From assembly GCF_019457615.1 (NCBI RefSeq), contig NZ_CP080414.1, forward strand, positions 556,501 through 620,500: 64,000 bases of DNA, in the 5' to 3' direction. Each line of letters opens with the position of its first letter. The stretch's first letter is position 1. Positions 63,377 through 64,000 of this stretch are shown here, piece after piece. The position numbers were made by a program, and so were the translations under genes. This DNA is from Shewanella zhangzhouensis. GTDB taxonomy: Bacteria > Pseudomonadota > Gammaproteobacteria > Enterobacterales > Shewanellaceae. Below the pieces are notes generated by a model that saw nothing but the letters and a program-made list of their open reading frames with translations, did not search any database and was not told where the DNA came from.

Positions 63377-64000
63377 TCAGTGTTCCCGTGGCGGCAGAAA
63401 CTCGGTCTGGCTCATGTCGGCATGGAGCACGGCAATACGGCGGGGGGCACCTGATTCTGACAGGTGAACAAGGCCAATACCACTTTGATTTACCAGTCGT
63501 TTGCTGCGCTCGCCATTGGGTCTGCGGCCACGGATAAGCATGCGTTTTCGCTTGGTGAACAGGTTCAGCGGCGAGAAATAACCGTAAAGCCAGCCATTTA
63601 ATTTATCGAACCAGGGCAGCAGTTTTTCAGGGAACTGATTTTTAATGCCGCTGGAGGTAATTTGATAAATGTTGGGGCTGGCGTGGCGGAAACGGATGCT
63701 TACATCGTAGGCAAAGGAGTAGTGCACGTCCCCCGAGAGAATAATAAACTCCTGCGGCGTTTTGCGGTGCATGAACATCGACAGCAGGGCGCCGGCGGCG
63801 CCGGGATGTGCCATCCAGTTTTCGGCATCCACCAGCAGAGAACCACCCAGCAGGGTGGCCGTGCGCTGCACGGATTCAATCAGCTTGACGCCAAACATGG
63901 GGGCCGCCGAGACAATAATCACCTTCTCCTGACCAATCAGTTGCTGCTGAAAGTCCATCAGGGCTTCCCAGTCCATCAAGCCCGAGGGCTTGGCGAGGTT
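63377..64000 (-). CDS. PhoD-like metallophosphatase, C-terminal part
   Basis: The gene ends at 63377 and its 5' part lies beyond the window. The visible 207 residues include FIILSGDVHYSFAYDV, the metal-binding GDVHxS motif of PhoD-type alkaline phosphatases, followed by a beta-rich C-terminus ending EFLPPREH. It is convergent with mxdC and probably unrelated to it. Full length and signal peptide cannot be judged. Confidence 0.75.
   Translation of the reverse strand, partial: NLAKPSGLMDWEALMDFQQQLIGQEKVIIVSAAPMFGVKLIESVQRTATLLGGSLLVDAENWMAHPGAAGALLSMFMHRKTPQEFIILSGDVHYSFAYDVSIRFRHASPNIYQITSSGIKNQFPEKLLPWFDKLNGWLYGYFSPLNLFTKRKRMLIRGRRPNGERSKRLVNQSGIGLVHLSESGAPRRIAVLHADMSQTEFLPPREH

Overview
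The window looks like chromosomal DNA of a Shewanella-type gammaproteobacterium. This rests on gene content: the complete order mshE-G-F-B-A-C-D-O-P-Q running directly into mreBCD-maf-rng-yhdP-tldD, an mxdABC-type biofilm operon, the darP/pmbA divergent pair, and arfA convergent to rimO. GC is moderately high across most of the window. The clearest AT-rich pockets are 24.3-25.2 kb and 44.1-44.75 kb. No rRNA, tRNA, insertion sequence, prophage or CRISPR array was recognised.

Layout. 1-10.3 kb: MSHA type IV pilus operon (end of mshN, ATPase mshE, platform mshG, mshF, pilins mshB, two tandem mshA genes, a strong hairpin, then mshC-D-O-P and the large mshQ). 10.5-22.0 kb: housekeeping cluster (mreBCD, maf, rng, yhdP, a nitrilase-family amidase, tldD). 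22.2-25.6 kb: small cysteine-rich protein, curA plus its TetR regulator with two identical operators, and an AT-rich accessory patch (lipoprotein, small hypothetical protein, 42-residue ORF). 25.8-30.6 kb: four-gene exporter operon (outer membrane factor, HlyD adaptor, two ABC-2 permeases, no ATPase). 30.6-38.8 kb: darP, pmbA, a periplasmic binding protein, arfA with in-gene hairpins, rimO, a SIMPL protein, an acetyltransferase, an M43 metalloprotease, a UspA protein. 39.1-44.3 kb: M48 peptidase, purC, putP and an unlisted 58-residue membrane protein just upstream of putP. 44.7-47.4 kb: arsR-GAPDH-arsJ arsenate resistance operon. 47.5-53.9 kb: response regulator with degenerate GGDEF and intact-looking EAL, beta-CASP hydrolase, EamA transporter, HAD phosphatase, lysozyme-inhibitor-like protein. 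54.0-59.2 kb: alkaline phosphatase lipoprotein, YhcH-family protein, patatin-like hydrolase, LON-domain protein, pseudouridine synthase. 59.5-63.3 kb: mxdABC. The window ends inside a PhoD-like gene.

How the genes fit together. Surface attachment controlled by cyclic di-GMP is a recurring theme: MshE carries the two-part c-di-GMP-binding N-terminal motif, an EAL phosphodiesterase candidate lies at 47.5 kb, and the mxd biofilm operon has a degenerate GGDEF protein. The ars operon is predicted to divert arsenate into 1-arseno-3-phosphoglycerate (GAPDH) and export it (ArsJ). TldD and PmbA/TldE, partners in one protease, are encoded at two separate loci here. The best candidates for under-described biology are the putP-linked micro-ORF, the ATPase-less exporter, the accessory patch at 24.6-25.6 kb, the mxdA leader hairpin and the tandem mshA pilins.
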